From Plantago ovata (lineage: Eukaryota > Streptophyta > Magnoliopsida > Lamiales > Plantaginaceae): a DNA stretch of 64,000 nt. A model generated the notes under the pieces. It did not search any database and was not told the origin of the DNA. It saw nothing but the letters and a program-made list of their open reading frames with translations. The DNA is taken from NCBI GenBank assembly GCA_028274465.1, contig CM051456.1, positions 16,891,745 through 16,955,744 of the forward strand. Reading direction: 5' to 3'. Shown in pieces: positions 24,444 to 34,902 of the stretch. Numbering within the stretch: position 1 is the stretch's first letter; the number at the start of each line of letters is the position of its first letter. The position numbers and the translations under genes are program-made.

Positions 24444-25393
24444 GGGGCTTTCTATTCTTTTCTATTCTCAGGTCGCTTCGTAGAATAGGTCTCCATTCAA
24501 TTGTTGCCACGCGGCACCGGTACGAACTTATTTTTTTATTATAAATAATTCAATTTTAATAGTAATTATTGAATATACATTTATACCCCACAAGTCATAA
24601 CCTTTTCTTAATTAAATTTAATAATTTATATTTTTATTATATCTTTAAAATAATTAAGAATACTTAAAATATTAAAATACTGTAAATGAAATTCATTAAT
24701 CAAAATCAAAATCCTCTAATTCAGATCGTGCTAGATATGTTCTTCCCCAATTTTATAAACCAATTACAATTTCTGCACTTTCATGAAAGACTTACGGGAG
24801 CTTCTCATCAGAGCATCCATGTCAATGATAATAATAATAAAATCAGCATTCATGTAAATGATGGAGTGAATGATATCATTGAAGTTAGAGTAGCACATCA
24901 TGTCCAAACCAAAATTCAATCGCAAGCTTTATATACATCAACTCTCATCAACTCTCTTTTTTTCTCTATCTTCACCTAGATATGAAACTAGAGGAAGCTT
25001 TTGACAAAGGCTCATGCACGCCGCCGCTTAGGGTTCTTCAGAATTCGTTTAATGGGTAATAATAATTGTTATGTTTATTTGAATTGAATTAACAAAGTAG
25101 TGAAGATTAATTAAAAGATATTTAATTTGTAATTCATAATTAGAAGGTTAATTGATTAATATAGTTTTTTTAATATAATATATTAAAGAAAAGGACATTA
25201 TAGTCATTTTATATTTTAAATGGCTTTATTTTTAATTGAAAAATAATTTTTTCTAGATCGTACCGAAAATTACATGTAAAATAGCTTTAAACCAAAAAGA
25301 AGGGATCGGATTAAATTAAGTGTCATGTGGCAGCAATCTAATGGAGACCTACGCTTAGGTCGGTACGAAGCCGACCTGATAATAGAAAGCCCC
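24444..25393. mobile_element. Mutator-like element (MULE), non-autonomous, possible Pack-MULE
   Basis: The 950-bp element has long terminal inverted repeats of roughly 75 bp. The left end is GGGGCTTTCTATTCTTTTC and the right end, inverted, is GGGGCTTTCTATTATCAGG. Both continue into AGGTCTCCATT and TGCCAC. A perfect 9-bp direct repeat, aatttacta, flanks it (24435-24443 and 25394-25402), the hallmark of Mutator insertion. The left repeat lacks about 10 bp present in the right one. The interior holds a 97-codon frame (24686-24979) and a less AT-rich patch near 25.01-25.06 kb, which could be captured host sequence. No transposase is present. Confidence 0.88.
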
Positions 25394-25755
25394 AATTTAC
25401 TATAATGTGTGTATGTGTTGTAATATGTACGCACCAAACATCTAAGAAACCATCAATTGAGTATTTCATATGGATGAGGTTAAATCTGTGTGTAGCCCAA
25501 CCAAATGCATAAAACAAGCCCATGTAAAAGGTATAGCACATTTTGGTAATAAAGTAGTCGACCTAAACTTCTTCTTATGTACGTTGTTTTTGTACTTGCT
25601 TCTTTACTTTTTGTCCTTTAATAAAATTTAGCCGATTCAAAGAAAAAAAAACTATTGCAATTACAATGTCTGGCCTACAAATTTGCATCAATAAATCTCT
25701 AATCAACCTCAATTCAATAAATCTCTATACATTAATACAAAACAAATAATCACCC

Positions 25756-26110
25756 ATTTCGGGAATCGAACCCGTGACCACTTGGATACGGGGTGTCTCA
25801 GCTTGGATACAAACGCTTTGACAGTCGACCTAACCTTTTACTAGTCATTTAGTTTTTTATTAACCCTCAATCTAATCTACTCTACTTCTACTCCTACAAT
25901 ACTCCTAACCACATCTTCAAATATTATAAATCACCTTACGTTTCCGTCGGGGTTCGAACCCCCGGCATCTCCTTACTACTCCAACATTCTTACCACTCGG
26001 TCACCCTTACTCCCTTATAACTTCCAATATTATAAATCACATTATGCCTCTGTCGGGTTTCGAAGCCCCGGCCTCTCCTTGCTACTCCAACATCTTTACC
26101 ACTCGGCCAC
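25756..26110 (-). repeat. Cluster of tRNA-derived SINE units (dimer plus a third B box)
   Basis: Read on the minus strand there are two successive tRNA-like units. One has an A box GGCCGAGTGG (26099-26108) and B box near 26054-26068. The next has GTGACCGAGTGG (about 25997-26008) and B box GGGGTTCGAACCCC (about 25951-25964). Both are followed by the same TAAGGTGATTTATAATATT-like body. A third B box, GGTTCGATTCCC (about 25768-25780), belongs to a neighbouring unit. Internal Pol III boxes without a foldable cloverleaf indicate SINEs and argue against functional tRNA genes. Confidence 0.65.
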
Positions 26111-26575
26111 TTTTATAACTCTCCTACCATATTCAAAATTATTTTACGCAAATGCAATATCGTATTGGGCACGTGTAAAGATGCAGTTTAAAAGATAATC
26201 TCTTCAGAACACTTAATAAATCTATATAATTAAATAACACAAACAAAATTAAATTGAAAAGAGCGTTAAATTAAATGAACCGATACATTGTAAAAATAAG
26301 GCAAACACTTTTTTTTCCTATTTTTTCCTTTTGGTTTTTGTGACTAAATTGAAAAAGGTATCTTTAATTACTGTTTAATTCCTGAATTACATGTAAATAC
26401 GAAAGTAGTAGAAAAAAAGTGAAGAGAACACAAGACACTTTGAGAATATAAAAGTGAAGACTGTAGAGAGTAGTATCAGTTTCTGTTTCACGAATTCAGA
26501 GAAACAGACTGAATGCTCTGACAAAATATTCCCAATTAACGATCGATCAATTTGGAGTTTCTGTTTTCGAAATCA

Positions 26576-26986
26576 ATGGGTTCGAATAGGGGATTCAACA
26601 TCGACTTGAATGTTGCTCCACCATCCGATGGCAATTCGAACCAATTTGATGGAGAACAAATGACCGGAGGAGTCATTGTTGCTGCTGCTGCTGCTAATCA
26701 TCATAATAGGCTGTGGAAGGCGCTTCTTGATGTGGCGGAGGAGGCTGAACGTGAGGACGAGGACGTCGAGGAGTTTAATCCGCCCAAACCGCTAACTGGC
26801 TCCAGTGAATCGGCTCGGAAGAAGGAGGAGTACGAGGATGGTGAGTTTGTGCTGGTGCAATCGACCAGAAAGAGAAAAGTGGCTCTACCGAATAAGTACC
26901 GTGACTCGGTGCTTGAAACGGTGGCTGAATTGCACAAGGGTGGTGGCAAACGGAAGCCCAGGTTATCGCGGGCGGCTGGTCGTTGA
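26576..26986 (+). CDS. Small EAR-motif (DLNxxP) protein, intact copy 2
   Basis: The single open exon encodes 136 residues. Residues 10-15 are DLNVAP, an exact DLNxxP EAR-type repression motif, the class of short motif through which plant proteins recruit TOPLESS-type co-repressors. There follow an RLWKALLDVAEEAERED helix-like acidic segment (45-61), a KPLTGSSES linker, the segment EFVLVQSTRKRKVALPNKYR with LPNKYRDSV at 104-112, and a basic tail (KRKPRLSRAAGR). No DNA-binding domain or signal peptide is visible. The start is the ATG matching the related copies. The frame stays open 8 codons further upstream without a better ATG. I do not recognise a named family. A role as a nuclear adaptor or repressor is inference from the motif and basic tail. 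Confidence 0.7.
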   Translation: MGSNRGFNIDLNVAPPSDGNSNQFDGEQMTGGVIVAAAAANHHNRLWKALLDVAEEAEREDEDVEEFNPPKPLTGSSESARKKEEYEDGEFVLVQSTRKRKVALPNKYRDSVLETVAELHKGGGKRKPRLSRAAGR

Positions 26987-27274
26987 GGCTTGCCCATTTT
27001 ATTTTACCTTCTGTTTGTTGTTGACAATTTTCGTTTTTATTTTTTACTGCATGGTTAAACCAAAGATGGAAGTTTTTACATTTTACATTTTACATACTAA
27101 AGGTAAGTTGTGACATACAGTATGTCATATCGTCGTTGCTTTATTTGGCATGGGATTTATATGTTGAAAAGGATCGATTTGGAAAATGGATTGGATCCTT
27201 TGGAGTATGAGGCACATTGTTTAACCTTTTTTGCATAGGTATTGGATTAGATTTACTCCGACTAATAAACGCCC

Positions 27275-27545
27275 AGGTCTAGAGTTTGACCTCTATATAT
27301 TTTCAAAATAGATCGAAAAGATAGATTTTGGTTTACATTTGAGCTTGATATGTTTTCTAAGTAATTAAATTGGAAAGAGTAGATCGATATGGTCTAGAGT
27401 TGATGGCGATATATGTTTCCAAAGTAGGCCGGAAAGAGTAGATGTGGTTTAGAGTTGAACTCCATATGTTTCTGAAGTCGACTAAAAAGAGTAGTTAATT
27501 ATGGTCTAGAGTTGAGGTGGATATGTTTCCAAAGTAGACTTAATG
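27275..27545. repeat. Degenerate tandem repeat, units of about 60-70 bp
   Basis: Four to five diverged units share GGTCTAGAGTTGA, GATATGTTTCCAAAGTAG and GAAAGAGTAG blocks in the same order. It lies just downstream of the intact EAR-motif copy 2. No coding potential is seen. Confidence 0.7.
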
Positions 27546-27960
27546 TATAAAAGGTTGAAACTTGTATTCGATCGGACCCAATGCAAAAGACTAGAGTCAC
27601 TAGACCATGTAAAATCTCTAGCACATATCGCTAATAATAACATTCAACCTAAATTTTTACCTGGCATATTCATAATTAATTTATTGTACGACGTGGTAAT
27701 GTATTATGCATGTCAATACGGTGTGACCTTTTTAAGATAATGTCAATCGAAGAGCTAAATCTATATGATTAAAGTAACACGAAAAAATAAATTAAATTCA
27801 ACTTTTTCAATATCAAAATTATTATAATCGTAAAGTTCCTTTAATGAACCTATACAATAAAAAAATATTGAGATTAAACTGTATCCCACATTCACACATG
27901 CATTATTAACATTTTAAATCATCGACTTGCGAGAATTTGCAGTTTCTATTTGCGAAACCA

Positions 27961-28075
27961 ATGGGTTCGAATAGGGGATTCACTGTGGACTTGATTGTTG
28001 CTCATCCATCCGATGACAATTCAAACAAATTTGTTGTTGTATTTGGGAGAAGAGATGGTTCGTTTTATATTTTAA
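27961..28075 (+). pseudogene. EAR-motif small protein gene, truncated copy 3
   Basis: The sequence opens MGSNRGFTVDLIVAHPSDDN and follows the family for about 36 codons (to the GRRDG region). It then runs into unrelated sequence at the foot of a palindromic GAGC repeat. The EAR motif itself is damaged: DLNVAP has become DLIVAH. The upstream 27.66-27.96 kb matches the upstream regions of copies 1 and 4. This is a dead, truncated duplicate. Confidence 0.75.
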
Positions 28076-28080
28076 TTTCC

Positions 28081-28250
28081 AGTTCAGAGCAAGCTCCAAA
28101 TCGGAGCTTGCTCCGGTGACTAGAACAAGCTCTAGATTGGAGGAGCACTAGATTGGAGCTTGCTCCGGTGACTAGAGCCAACTCCAGCTCCAGTCGTTCG
28201 GAGCAAGCTCCATATCGGAGTTTGCTCCGGTACCGGAGTTCTATAGAAGA
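28081..28250. repeat. Palindromic GAGCAAGCTCC/GGAGCTTGCTCC repeat
   Basis: Direct and inverted units of about 12 bp (GGAGCTTGCTCCGGTGACTAGA type) occupy about 160 bp directly at the point where EAR-motif copy 3 is broken. The core resembles the larger minisatellite at 5116-5440. Confidence 0.65.
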
Positions 28251-28738
28251 AGAAGATGACATATATTTATATTTTTTGAAAATAAAATTTTAAATTAATT
28301 TATTTTTAAAAATATTTAGTTTTCTTAAGTCATATTTGGTTGGAACGTGTCTTAAGTGCTGGTCAACTCAAATGGACTAAATTGTAATTGAGTTTGGACT
28401 AAAATGTAATTGATAACACAATAGAGGCCTTCATAAGTGTCCCATATATCCCATGTAATTGATAACACTAAAATTACCGACGGATAAGCATTATATATCC
28501 CCAGGAAATTTATTTTAACCATCTTTTTTGCTTTTCTTTTAGATTTCTTTTTTCATTTGTCTTATTTAATTTAGTCAACATACACAATCTATCCATCGGC
28601 AAATAATGACAACTTAGTCCTTTAACTGAGCGCCCCAACTCTGTTCGTCTTTGTCCGTTGGTAAATTAACAATTCGACGCTAAATTACTGACATATAGTG
28701 GTTGTCTGTAAAATTAACAATTCGTCTCTATCACATCT
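28251..28738. other. AT-rich spacer
   Basis: No gene is seen. A short motif (AAATTAACAATTCG) is repeated near 28660 and 28708. Confidence 0.4.
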
Positions 28739-29400
28739 GCCCCTCTCCCGTCTCTCTTTTCTCTACACTTTCTTCTTTCGTATGAAATCTGGAAAATAGT
28801 TTTTTCTTCGAATTATACCTGAATTTTTTCTTTACACTTGAAACAGAAAGATCGACCATCATTTTTTCCAAAACTGTTAAGTTTCATTTGATTTTTGCTA
28901 CCAATCTTGAATCGGTGATACGAATCTACCATGAATTTGAGTAGAACGAGCAAGGGTGTAAGTGCCTTTGGCCAGGAATCGAACAAATCCATTCAAGAAT
29001 GCATTGACTCGCCGTGTTTCGATCAAATCCAAGGTAATCTTCTCAAATCTTGGTTTTTTTGCACATGTGTGTATTCGCATGATGAAATCGATTGAAATTT
29101 GTAGATTTTCAACAAAAACTCAAATTAGGGTTTGTAATAGTTTTGGGGGGTAGGGGTTTATGATTTAGATTAATTTGAAGCAAATCATTTGTTCTGAGGT
29201 TGTTATTTTTTTTTTCTTGCATAAATATCGGATGATTTTGATATGTATGTTGATGATCTATATGTTATTATGTGTCTGGATAAGTTCAAATTGATTGAGA
29301 AAGGTCTGAATCTCTCCCGGCTTACTCAAAATGCAGATAATCTTCTACAACCTTTCGATTGATTGCATTGTTGTTGTTTTTCTTTGTTGGAACCGCAAAA
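28739..29400 (+). repeat. Duplicated leader segment, copy C
   Basis: This is homologous to copies A (20.7-21.5 kb) and B (34.9-35.6 kb). Here the coding-like stretch starting at ATG 28931 stays open as MNLSRTSKGVSAFGQESNKS and runs to an FDQIQ end at a GT donor-like site. The second exon-like piece ends at CAAAATGCAG near 29336. Compared with copy A, roughly 1.2 kb of following sequence is missing, so the leader joins directly to the promoter-like block of EAR-motif copy 4. The encoded fragment is not recognised. Confidence 0.55.
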
Positions 29401-29765
29401 TAGAACGATAATCTTCTATCTTGTCTTTTTTATCTAACATATTCATAATTACTTTATTATGCTAACGCGGTATCGTAATGTATACGTAAATACACATTGA
29501 CCTATTTAAGACAAAAAAAATCAATATAATTAAAGTAACACAATAAAGAATATTAAATTCAACTTTTTCAATATCAGGATAATTATAATAGAAAAGGACA
29601 TTGAATGAACCGATACATTACAAAAATATTGCAAATAACTTTTTTTCCTCATTATTCCTTTTTGGCATTTGAGATTATTTAAACCCTTACCCACATTCAC
29701 ACAGTCATCATTAGCATTTCAAATCATCGACTTACAATCAATTTGCAGTTTCTATTTGTGAATCA

Positions 29766-30245
29766 ATGGCTTCGAATAGGAAATTCACCATCGATTTGAA
29801 TGTTGCTCCTCAATCTGATGACAATTCCAACCGATTTGTTGTTGTAGCTGGAGAAGAGATGGCCAGAGGAGTCGTCGGTGTTGATCATAACAGGTTATGG
29901 AAAGCACTTCTTGATGTGGCGGAACAGGCTGAACGTGAGCACGCGCAGGTTAATCCGCCCAAACTGCTGGCTGGTTCCTCTAGGAGGAAACGAGTTGATG
30001 ACGAGTCGGAGTCCAGTGAATCGGCTCGGAGGAGAATGGAGGTTGTGGAGGGTCTGCAACAGGAGGAGTATGAGGAGGCGGATGGTGAGTTTGTGTGGGT
30101 GCGATCCAGCAGAGAGAGAAACGTGGTTATGCCGAGTTACGGTGACTCATTGGTGCTTGAACCTGTGGCGGAATGCAACAAAGTTGGTGGCAAAAAAACG
30201 GCGGCCAAACGTAAGTCCAGGTTATCGCGTGCGGCTCATCGTTGA
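29766..30245 (+). CDS. Small EAR-motif (DLNxxP) protein, intact copy 4
   Basis: One open exon of 159 codons. Residues 10-15 are DLNVAP (EAR-type DLNxxP). RLWKALLDVAEQAEREH (43-59) matches copy 2, followed by a basic SSRRKR patch, an acidic Ser/Glu-rich stretch (DDESESSESARRRMEVVEGL), EFVWVRSSRERNVVMPSYGD (108-127) and a Lys/Arg-rich tail (KKTAAKRKSRLSRAAHR). The KYRDSV motif of copy 2 is changed here to SYGDSL. A probable 3' splice site (TTGCAG) lies 19 nt before the ATG, so a 5' untranslated intron is possible. No known domain is present. A nuclear, TOPLESS-linked role is inferred from the motif only. Confidence 0.7.
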   Translation: MASNRKFTIDLNVAPQSDDNSNRFVVVAGEEMARGVVGVDHNRLWKALLDVAEQAEREHAQVNPPKLLAGSSRRKRVDDESESSESARRRMEVVEGLQQEEYEEADGEFVWVRSSRERNVVMPSYGDSLVLEPVAECNKVGGKKTAAKRKSRLSRAAHR

Positions 30246-30600
30246 CCTCTTGGTCATTTTACCTTCTGTGTTGTTGGTGATTTTCATTTTGTTTACTGCG
30301 CAAAGATGGAAGTTTTTACTTTTACATTTTACATAGTAGCTCTAAGTATTTTACATATGGTCATTGTTTGATTTCACATAGGATTTATTATGTGGTGATT
30401 TAGAAAAATGGATTTGGTCATTTGTGATACAGTATGTCATATGACTCATATGTACTGTTATTGGGTGTCTGGTATTAATTGATCATGTTTTGGTAAACTA
30501 GTTTAATTCCATAATCATATTTTTAGATTGTTATAATACTAGCAAGTACATGAACTATTATACACAGTGAATAGAAAGAAGAAGTCCAAACAATACCATA
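30246..30600. other. Downstream flank of EAR-motif copy 4
   Basis: AT-rich, with no gene. The first 80 bp continue the similarity with the flank of copy 1. Confidence 0.4.
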
Positions 30601-33060
30601 TGGCCCCGAAATTAGATATAGAAAAAACATATGATATACTAGAATGAGATTTTATGAAGCTACCTTTGACAAAATATAATTTTCCAAGAAAAATGATTGA
30701 TTGGTTACTTGAATGTATTAAGTCATTCTCATATCAAGTACAAATTCTGAATTATCAGAAAGGTGAAAACTTACTAAAGGTATCAGGTAGCTAGGGATAT
30801 CCATTATCTGCAACTTATTTATTACTTCCTCCATTTCTTTAGTTACTTCCTAAGGTAACTGTTCACCGCGACTTTTGACCACGTATAACTCCTAAATTAC
30901 ATTAGAGAAAAATATAAGAATTATATTATGAAATTAAATGAAGTATATTTTCATAATCAACTTTTAATTTATATTGATACAGTTTAATTTAAAAGTTATA
31001 CGTGGTCAAAGGTCGCGATGAACAGTCCCCTTAGGAAGTAACTAAAGAAATGGAGAAAGTATGACACAAGAATTATTTGTACATTACATGTTAAATAAAG
31101 AATCAGAAGTAGTGTTTTAGGCCTTAAAATCCTGTCAAAGAGGACCTAAAATACCTATCTTATGCTTTGCAGATGATTGTATGATTTTTTGTAAATCAAC
31201 AAACTCTTTTGTAAAAGGGGTTAAAAAAATGTCTAGAAAATTATGCATTAGCTTCAATACAACATATATGTTGGGTTAAATCTAGAGTATTATTCTCACC
31301 AAATACTGCAACAAATCGGAAACAACAAATAATCAAAAAATTAGGAGTAGCAAGCAATAAGAGACTGAATAGATACTTAGATATACCTTTTTCATTTGGG
31401 AAAAATAAATTAGACCTGTTTGACTATATAATTCATAAGGTGGCAAACATAATCGATAAATGGTATACTAGGTACTTAACTTATGCAGGAAGAGCAACAC
31501 TAATTGCATGTAACAAATACTATTCCTTCCTACTATATGCTAGTAGCTAAAGTACCAACTACTTGTATTAGTTAGATTAATATGTTAAACAAGAGATTTT
31601 TCTGGAATGCTAATAAAGAAGGCCATTCCAGAGCAAAAACTAACTGGAATACAATGTGTTTTACCACAATATCAAGGTGGACTGGGAATTAAAAATCTGG
31701 ATAACCTTAACAAAGCATTCCGAATGAAATTACTTTGGAAACTGCTACAAGAGGAGAAATCCTTATGGAAAGATGTTTGAAAAAATGAACATTACCCTAA
31801 TGAATCGATAATGGATGCAAATCCTTAAAGTCTCATAGTTGGATTTGGAGAAGTTTGCTTAAACATAAAAGTTCAATTAAAGAGAAAATAAATCGGGAAG
31901 TAGGTAATGGGAAGAAAATGGATTTATGGTTCGATAAATGGTAAATAACAAAAGGCTTTGTGACTTTGTACTTTTTAATCCACAAAAAGAAAACGTTAGC
32001 GCATACATAATAGATCTCATGGAATTTAGATAAACTATTTGCAGTCTTACCAATAGACATTGTTGAATAAATTATAACAATACAAATCTCTATAAACAAC
32101 ATGGAAGATACAATGATCTAGATGAGATGCTCCTCAGGTAAGTTCTCTATTAAAAGCGCATACAAGATTTTAAATCCTTATGAAATGCCAAATTTGCCAT
32201 GGAATAGATTATGGAATCTGAAATTTTTGCCAAGAATCAAGTTGTTTATTTGGTTAGCTTTGCATGATAAATTTCCTACTGCAAAGAGATTATGGAAACA
32301 GAATGTTCAAGAAAACCTTACATATACTCTATTTTTGCACAAGTCATTTTCCTATTTGTATGCATTATGTTCACAAATTTTAGAAGAATTTGTAAGAAAA
32401 GTGGAGTAGCATAGACTCCCTATTTAAATTTGTGTTCTATGGAAACTAATTTGATCACCTCAACAACTAATATAATTCTAATTATGCTTTCTGGATTATG
32501 TGGAATGCAAGGAACTCAAAAATCTTTAGGAACCAGGATATATCCATTTTCTTAGTTAGGACAGAACTAGTTAGTTTATCTTATGAAACACCAAACACAA
32601 CATGAAACACATGTTAAAATACAAGTACCATGTAAATGGGTCAAACCACCTCCAGGATATGTATGTGCTAACACAAATGGATCAACCATACAGGAATAGG
32701 GACACACAGGAATAGGAGTTATCATAAGATATCAGGAGGGTCGATTAATCTAGGCATTATCATCTTATATAGGAAAAACTACATCAATACTGCTGAACTA
32801 GTAGCTATCAAAGTTGCACTACAAGTGTTCATGAGCTTAATTAAACCATACCGATGTGATTGTACAAACAGACTTGTATTATGCATTTTCTTGTGTTAAG
32901 AGATTGCAACAACCAGCATGGCAGCATAGAGGAACAATCCAAGAGATTGATCAGCTCAAGGAAGGGAATAACATCACAATGTCTTTTGTTTACAGAGAGG
33001 GGAACGGTCTTCGTCTGGCAAAAAGAGGAAGCTACTCTAGAACAAAACTAGTTTAACACA
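30600..33060 (+). mobile_element. LINE remnant with RT, zinc-binding and RNase H pieces
   Basis: In plus-strand order the broken frames give reverse-transcriptase motifs (TYDILEWDFMKLPL-like near 30.63 kb, then an SYQVQILN-like strand, then CFADDCMIF near 31.17 kb, the catalytic A-D-D box), a KWYTRYLTYAGRATLI segment near 31.46 kb, the zinc-binding linker (KFSIKSAYKILNPYEM and LPRIKLFIWLALHDKFPTAK, 32.14-32.29 kb) and an RNase H-like tail (GIGVIIRYQEG near 32.71 kb). Many stops and shifts mean it is dead. A Stowaway-like MITE sits inside the RT domain. Confidence 0.8.
30823..31061. mobile_element. Stowaway-like MITE (orientation 2) inside the LINE
   Basis: Ends TACTTCCTCCATTTCTTTAG and CTAAAGAAATGGAGAAAGTA are inverse. 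The interior shares CGCGAC.TTTGACCACGTAT and TCCTAAATTACATTAGAG with the 10893-11133 element in flipped orientation. Removing it rejoins the LINE reverse-transcriptase reading (PLSATYL then MTQELF), showing that it inserted into the LINE. Confidence 0.85.
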
Positions 33061-33864
33061 TTTTCCAAATGTTGTGTTAAACACAAATGAATGTAATATG
33101 AACTTTTTGATAGTATGTTTAAACATACACTTAACCAATTAGGGGATGTACTATTTGACTAAGTGAGTTAGTAGAAGCTAGAAACTAGACTAAGAAAAGT
33201 AACAAAAATAGACATGATAATGATGCAATAGTTATGAACTAGTAATGAAATATATGTTTACTCCTAATAATGAAATATACGTTTACCCCTTATGAGTGTT
33301 GAGTAAGCTGGTGATCACTTGATACCTTCCATGTCTCAACATTGCCTTTCTTCACATAGCTATCATTCTAAGTTCAAACATCAAGTTAGGGAAGACCGAC
33401 ATGTTATATTTAATTTGGGACAAAAAACGAGCGAAACGACATTGGACGCCCTGCGGGTGCCAAAACTAGCTAGTGACGATGACAATACTTAATGTAAAAT
33501 GAAAATATTATAAACGTGAGGGCTTAGGCCCAAAGCGGACAATATCATACCATCGAGATGTGAGTGGTCACACATGCGTAACTTCTCGGTCCGTTGAGTC
33601 GGGGCGTTACAAGTGGTATCAGAGCGACACCATCCGAAACTGCATGAACTAAGTGTCATGAAGGGCAAAGTGCTACACCGTATCACCAGTGGGAGCCACC
33701 TCTTGAGCCCATAGGAGCTACCTCTAGAATCCTGCACGGATGGTTGGCCTCGGGACAGCTTGTACCCTCCTAAGTCTCGACGAGGAGGTCGAAAATTTAA
33801 GGGGGTAGATTGTAGTACCCTATATCCCACATCATTTAAGAGTGAAAGGGAATAAGGGTATATA

Positions 33865-34740
33865 TAGGGATGGCAATGGGCCGGGCTGGGTCGGGGCGCC
33901 AAAGCCCCGGTCCTGACCCGACACACTTGGCCCTGGCCCAAGCCCGAGGGCGGTCCTAAATTTTAGGCACAAGCCCAGCATTTTTTATTTTTCTTTTCAA
34001 AAAAATTCTAAAGTTACACAATGTAGTAGTTAATTTTTTTTAAAAAAAATTAGAAATTAAAAGATTTAATAATTTAAAACAAAAAAGCTTCAAAAAGTTA
34101 TAAATTATTGGTCGTAATGTATATTAAAATATATAATTCGATAGAAAATATTATAAATACATAAAAAAAGTATCAAAATGTATAAATTGCAACTTAATTT
34201 AATACTACTAAATATAGAAACAAATAAAATGTAAAATAACAAACAAAACAGTCATATTACATATACTTTCTCCATTTCATTAATAACTTCCTAGATTTCT
34301 ATTTTGGGCGTCCTTTTACAAACTTCTTAACCCAAATATGAAAAGTTTTTCAACCCACTTACCAATTGTTTATTATTTATCTCTCCTTCTTTATAACCAC
34401 TTTATCACTTTCTCTCACACTTTATCACCCATTTACAATTAAATACTCATACAAATTAATTCTTTAATATTATTCCTTAAAATTGATAATTTTTACCACT
34501 TAGGAAGATACAAATGAAATGGAGGAAGTATTATATATAAAATATAGAATAAAACATATATACACTTGGGTCGGGCCTGGACCGGGCTAGAGGGCTAGAA
34601 ATTTTGGCCCAGACCTGGCCCATGGGCCTATATAACATGCCCAAGCACAGCCCAGTAGGGTGATCGGGCGGGCCTGGCCCGACAAAATCAGGGCGGGCCT
34701 GGGCGGGGCTCGGGCTGCCCGTCCCAAATTGCCATCCCTA
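33865..34740. mobile_element. hAT-like non-autonomous element 1, TAGGGATGGCAAT termini
   Basis: The ends TAGGGATGGCAAT and ATTGCCATCCCTA are inverse repeats. A perfect 8-bp duplication, ggtatata, flanks the element (33857-33864, 34741-34748). GC-rich sub-ends (GGGCCGGGC and its inverse) surround an AT-rich centre. The same family occurs at 57473-58073. It lies within the right LTR of the TRIM and itself carries a Stowaway-like MITE. Confidence 0.88.
34264..34530. mobile_element. Stowaway-like MITE nested in the hAT-like element
   Basis: Ends TACTTTCTCCATTTCATTA and AAATGAAATGGAGGAAGTA are inverse, with a further CTTCCTA/TTAGGAAG pair inside. The sibling hAT-like element at 57.5 kb lacks this 267-bp block, so it is a later insertion. 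This is the innermost layer of the nest. Confidence 0.82.
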
Positions 34741-34902
34741 GGTATATATGTGCAAACCATTACTCTCCTTGGTATTAGACCTTTTGGGTAATACCAAAAG
34801 AAAATCGTGAGGGCTTAGGCCCAGAGCAGACAATATCATACCATCGAGATGTGCGTCGTCACCCATGCGTAACTTCTCGATCCGTTGGGCCGGGACGTTA
34901 CA

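Larger units (their letters stand above)
33516..34902 (+). mobile_element. TRIM-like LTR retroelement with nested insertions
   Basis: A partial left LTR (33516-33611) is followed two bases later by TGGTATCAGAGC (33614-33625), the classic initiator-Met tRNA primer-binding site. Only about 200 bp of non-coding interior then reaches a purine-rich tract (about 33795-33810) and the right LTR (33811-34902, starting TGTAGTACCC and ending GTTACA). The end of the left LTR (GAGGGCTTAGGCCC...GTTACA) is repeated at the end of the right one. Removing the hAT-like insert leaves an LTR of about 208 bp. The tiny interior with no gag or pol fits a terminal-repeat retrotransposon in miniature. It sits inside duplicated leader segment B. 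Confidence 0.75.

Noticed and set aside
24686-24979. 97-codon frame as a real gene
   Set aside because: It lies wholly inside the Mutator-like element, is low-complexity Asn/Ile-rich and shows no domain. It is kept only as possible captured sequence.
25940-26110. tRNA genes suggested by GGTTCGAACCC and GGCCGAGTGG boxes
   Set aside because: Acceptor and anticodon stems do not form. The units are tandem and share a non-tRNA body, which fits SINEs.
32122-32409. Stand-alone 95-codon gene on the plus strand
   Set aside because: The KFSIKSAYKIL and FLPRIKLFIWLALHDKFPTAK sequences are the zinc-binding region of the LINE that extends on both sides.
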